In this document: positions 48,094-50,788 of the stretch, one piece after another
Numbering within the stretch: the first letter of the stretch is position 1
Layout of the letters: every line of letters starts with the position of its first letter
Source of the DNA: Clostridiales bacterium
Lineage (GTDB): Bacteria; Bacillota; Clostridia; Oscillospirales; CAG-272
Direction of reading: 5' to 3'
NCBI GenBank assembly: GCA_016288155.1
Contig: JAEEYP010000079.1
Span: 1-50,788, forward strand
Length of the DNA: 50,788 nucleotides
The notes under the pieces: model-generated
Told to the model about the DNA's origin: nothing
Databases searched by the model: none
What the model saw: only the letters and a program-made list of their open reading frames with translations
Position numbers and translations under genes: made by a program

Positions 48094-49551
48094 ATGGATC
48101 ATCCCATCCGACGCCTTCTCCCCCTGCTCCTTTGTGCGGCGCTCCTTCTGAGCGGCTGCGGCATCATCGTATTCTCCGATCCGACCGGAGAGGATCCCGC
48201 CGATACGGGCGAGCCCCACGATACCTCCGCGCCGGTCACGGCCGCGCCGACGGATCTCCCGGACAAGGTGACGAACCGCTACGCGGAATACGCCCGCGCC
48301 TATCTTGCGCAGATCGCAAAGACCGGCGCGGATTTCGGCGGCGCCACCGTCTTTCTCGCCGCGCCGCGCGACACCTGCCTGCTTCCGGGAAGCGAAGCGT
48401 CCGTCTACGGCGACGCGCTCGCCGCGCGCAATGAAGCGGTGGAAACCGCGCTCAACGTCCGTCTCTCCGTTTCCGTCGTCGACGAGACCTCCTACGCCGA
48501 TCTGGTCCTCCAGAGCGTGCGGGCGGACTCCTATTACAGCGATCTGCTGGTGCTCCCGCAGAAGCAGATCGGCGCCTTCGCCGCGAACGGGATCCTCCTC
48601 AACCTGCGCAGCCTCCCGTTCCTCGATCTCTCCCAGCCGTATTTCGACGCGGATTCTCTCGCTGCCGCGACGGCGGGGAAAGCGAGCTACGCCGTCGCCG
48701 GCGCCGCTTCCTTCGAGGAAGCGACGCTGTGCGCCGTCTTCTTCAACCGCGGCATGATGGAGGAAGCGGGGCTGGAGCTGCCCTACGCGCAGGTATACGG
48801 CGGCACGTGGACGTGGGATTCCTTCTTCGCGTACACGACCTCGTCCGTGACGGCGGGCGTGAACGGACCGAATTCCTTCGCGTACCAGTACGCGGCGGAT
48901 ATGCTGCCGAGCGCCGTCTTCTTCTCCGTGGGCGGCCGTTTCACGGATTCTTATGCCGGTACCGCGCCGACCGTCTCGTACTCCGAGGAGGAGGAGAATC
49001 TCGCCGCCGTCGTCAGGCGGCTCTTTACCGATCCGTTCCGCCACACGGACGCGGAAAGCGGCGTCTCCGCCTTCCACACGGGCGGCTCGCTCTTTCTGCT
49101 CGACCGGCTGTATCTGATGTCGTGGATGCCGAACAGCGCCGTGCGCTGGGGCATCCTCCCCTTCCCGAAGGCAACGGAGGAACAGTCCTCCTACCGCTCG
49201 CTCGCCAGCGGCGACGCGCTCTTCTTCGGCACGCAGATCAACACGCTGGACACCGAAAAGGTCTCCGTCCTTCTGCGTGCGATCAACGCCGCCTCCTACG
49301 GCGTGATCACGGAAGCGTACGTCGAGTACGCCATGAACGACCTCTTGCGCGACAACGATTCCGCCAACATGCTGGAGATCATCTCCTTCTCGCGGACGTA
49401 CGATTTCGCCTTTTCCTTCGGATCGACGGTCTCCGAGATCGCCAACGCCACCTATACCGGCTTCTCGAACTTCGCCGCGGGAGCGTCGTTCGGATCGATC
49501 CGCACCTGGGCCGACGCGGCGAACCGCCGCCTCGCGCAGCGCTTCGGCTGA
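48094..49551 (+). CDS. Extracellular solute-binding lipoprotein (family 1 type)
   Basis: A 485-residue lipoprotein, with lipobox LSGC and Cys22, followed by a Thr/Pro/Asp-rich linker (about 28-55). The bi-lobed solute-binding domain shows SDLLVLPQKQIGAFAANGIL, the hinge region LCAVFFNRGMMEEAGLELP and WTWDSFFAYTTSSV, as in carbohydrate-binding proteins. No permease or ATPase is adjacent: SleB lies divergently and a serine hydrolase follows. A Fur-type box over its promoter is unexpected for a sugar-binding protein, so the ligand could be something else, such as a metal chelate. Function is inferred from fold alone. Confidence 0.82.
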   Translation: MDHPIRRLLPLLLCAALLLSGCGIIVFSDPTGEDPADTGEPHDTSAPVTAAPTDLPDKVTNRYAEYARAYLAQIAKTGADFGGATVFLAAPRDTCLLPGSEASVYGDALAARNEAVETALNVRLSVSVVDETSYADLVLQSVRADSYYSDLLVLPQKQIGAFAANGILLNLRSLPFLDLSQPYFDADSLAAATAGKASYAVAGAASFEEATLCAVFFNRGMMEEAGLELPYAQVYGGTWTWDSFFAYTTSSVTAGVNGPNSFAYQYAADMLPSAVFFSVGGRFTDSYAGTAPTVSYSEEEENLAAVVRRLFTDPFRHTDAESGVSAFHTGGSLFLLDRLYLMSWMPNSAVRWGILPFPKATEEQSSYRSLASGDALFFGTQINTLDTEKVSVLLRAINAASYGVITEAYVEYAMNDLLRDNDSANMLEIISFSRTYDFAFSFGSTVSEIANATYTGFSNFAAGASFGSIRTWADAANRRLAQRFG

Positions 49552-49635
49552 TCCGCGCCGCCCGGCACGCCGTTCCGCTTTTTCCGTTTTGCAGACATGT
49601 CCGAGCCGCCCGTCCGGCACAGAAAGGGAGAAAAC

Positions 49636-50788
49636 ATGAATATTCCCATCGCCGCCAACACCGCCGCGCTCCTCGGGCGCATCGCCGACACGCGGCAGGC
49701 CGTACAACCGAATTATCCCGACACCTCGGAGAAGCCGCCGTACCGGATCACGCCGATCCGGCAGCCTTTTTCACGCGTCACCCCGGAGGAGGCGGGCGTA
49801 CCGAGCGCCGCCGTCGCCGATTTCCTCGAAGCGCTATCCGCCGACGAGACGCTGAATATGCACTGCATCCTCATCCTCAGCCACGGGAAGATGATCGCGG
49901 AAGCCGTCTTTGGCGATCAGGATCCCCGGATCTGGAAGATGACCTTCTCTGCCTGCAAAAGCGTCACCTCCCTTGCCGTAGGCTTCCTCTATGACGAGGG
50001 GAAGATCCGTCCGGAGGACAAAGTGCAGGAGTTTCTCGGACAGCGCGCGCCGCGCGGCGTCACGCGCGAGCTGACCGTCCGCCATCTGCTCACGATGACG
50101 ACGGGCGCCTCCTTCAACGAGGCGGAAATGATGAGCGAGCGCGACTGGGTCAAGGGCTTTTTCTCCGGCTCCTTCGATCCGGGCGCCTTCTCCTACAACA
50201 GCCTGAACACGTATATCCTCTCCGCGATCCTGCGCGAGCAGACCGGGCAGAACCTGACGGAATATCTCCGTCCCCGTCTCTTTGATCCGCTCGGGATCGA
50301 GAACGTCTTCTGGGAATGCTGCCCGCTCGGCATCGAGAAAGGCGGCTGGGGGCTCTATATCCGCCCGGAGGACATGGCGAAGATCGGCCAGTTCGTGCTC
50401 GACGGCGGCGTCTGGAACGGACAGCGGCTGCTCTCTGAGGACTGGCTGAACGCCGCCGCGCACCGGCAGGTCCCGACGGGCGGCGTCTCCTCCCTCTATG
50501 ATTACGGTTACCAGATCTGGACGGGACGAAAGAGCGATTCCTTCCTCTTCAACGGCATGCTCGGGCAGAACGTGCTCGGCTTCCGCGAGAGCGGGATCCT
50601 CCTCGTCTCTCACGCCGGGAACGGAGAAATGTTCCAGGACAGCGCGTATTTCCGGCTGGCGGAGGACGCCTTCGCCCATCCCTTTGACGCGCCGCAGGCG
50701 GACCCGGCGGGCGCCGCGCGCCTCGCGCGCTGCCTTGCCTCCCTCAGAATGACCCCTCCGGAGCCGCCCGCGCCGGAGAGCGCCGCTC
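49636..50788 (+). CDS. Serine hydrolase of the beta-lactamase/class C family (cut by window end)
   Basis: The ATG at 49636 follows GGGAG and the frame stays open to the last base, at least 384 codons. The penicillin-binding-protein-like catalytic motifs are present: SxxK in FSACKSVTS (Ser105, Lys108) and YxN-type YNS (Tyr187). The surrounding LTVRHLLTMTTGASF and the later LYIRPEDMAKIGQFVLDGG are typical of the Beta-lactamase Pfam group of esterases, peptidases and carboxypeptidases. No signal peptide is seen at this start, so a cytoplasmic enzyme is likely. True beta-lactamase activity is not implied. The C-terminus lies outside the window. Confidence 0.9.
   Translation, partial: MNIPIAANTAALLGRIADTRQAVQPNYPDTSEKPPYRITPIRQPFSRVTPEEAGVPSAAVADFLEALSADETLNMHCILILSHGKMIAEAVFGDQDPRIWKMTFSACKSVTSLAVGFLYDEGKIRPEDKVQEFLGQRAPRGVTRELTVRHLLTMTTGASFNEAEMMSERDWVKGFFSGSFDPGAFSYNSLNTYILSAILREQTGQNLTEYLRPRLFDPLGIENVFWECCPLGIEKGGWGLYIRPEDMAKIGQFVLDGGVWNGQRLLSEDWLNAAAHRQVPTGGVSSLYDYGYQIWTGRKSDSFLFNGMLGQNVLGFRESGILLVSHAGNGEMFQDSAYFRLAEDAFAHPFDAPQADPAGAARLARCLASLRMTPPEPPAPESAA

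Noticed and set aside
49636-50788. True beta-lactamase conferring antibiotic resistance
   Set aside because: No signal peptide and only the general SxxK/YxN fold motifs; most members of this group are other hydrolases.

Overview
The window looks like chromosomal DNA of a GC-rich (about 60% by eye) member of the Firmicutes, class Clostridia, probably an uncultured gut or rumen anaerobe. Supporting signs are an hrcA-grpE-dnaK-dnaJ heat-shock operon behind a CIRCE operator, ftsEX beside a coiled-coil M23 hydrolase, a CdaR/PucR-type regulator, a SleB-type wall hydrolase, many lipoproteins and long-coiled-coil exported proteins, and no outer-membrane genes. Most promoters read here are sigma-A type with exactly 17 bp between the -35 and -10 boxes. 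No prophage, insertion sequence or CRISPR array was seen.

Layout. 1-486: non-coding, with two terminators behind lysS and an ITS-like motif at the left edge. 487-7132 (minus): ftsE, ftsX, M23 hydrolase, S41 protease, greA and lysS, i.e. division-linked wall remodelling followed by transcription/translation genes. 7318-9029 (minus): a CdaR-like regulator and a small membrane protein. 9413-15356 (minus): hrcA-grpE-dnaK-dnaJ-prmA under CIRCE. 15561-18807 (minus): a surface protein, a shared sugar-ABC ATPase (UgpC/MsmK type), a pseudouridine synthase and a 34-residue membrane microprotein. 18947-19825: tRNA-Gln followed by a nested inverted-repeat element that repeats the tRNA 3' end, then an AT-rich lipoprotein gene, the best candidate for transferred DNA. 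19977-22165: acetyltransferase, glycolipid-type glycosyltransferase and a YbaK deacylase.

22400-30321 is a five-gene plus-strand cluster: two sugar-ABC permeases, an 804-residue membrane-fusion-like protein with a roughly 500-residue coiled coil, a MacB-like membrane protein without an ATPase, and an 844-residue binding lipoprotein. It encodes no ATPase, so the UgpC-type ATPase at 16589-17701 is the obvious candidate partner for the permeases. 30409-34756 holds fumarase, an M29 aminopeptidase, a YegP-like protein and a Gfo/Idh/MocA oxidoreductase. 34955-37142 is a Fur-family regulator with znuA and znuB but no znuC.

37217-42695 (minus) is an unusual unit of two ABC exporters, each carrying a four-cysteine zinc ribbon before its membrane domain, flanking a DUF1854 protein; a conserved-looking 116-residue protein is divergent from it. 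43430-46917 is a heterodimeric exporter pair with one degenerate ATP site. The right end holds a SleB-type hydrolase, a binding lipoprotein behind a perfect Fur-type palindrome, and a serine hydrolase cut by the window edge. The two exporter/adaptor clusters and the tRNA-Gln element are the parts most worth following up.
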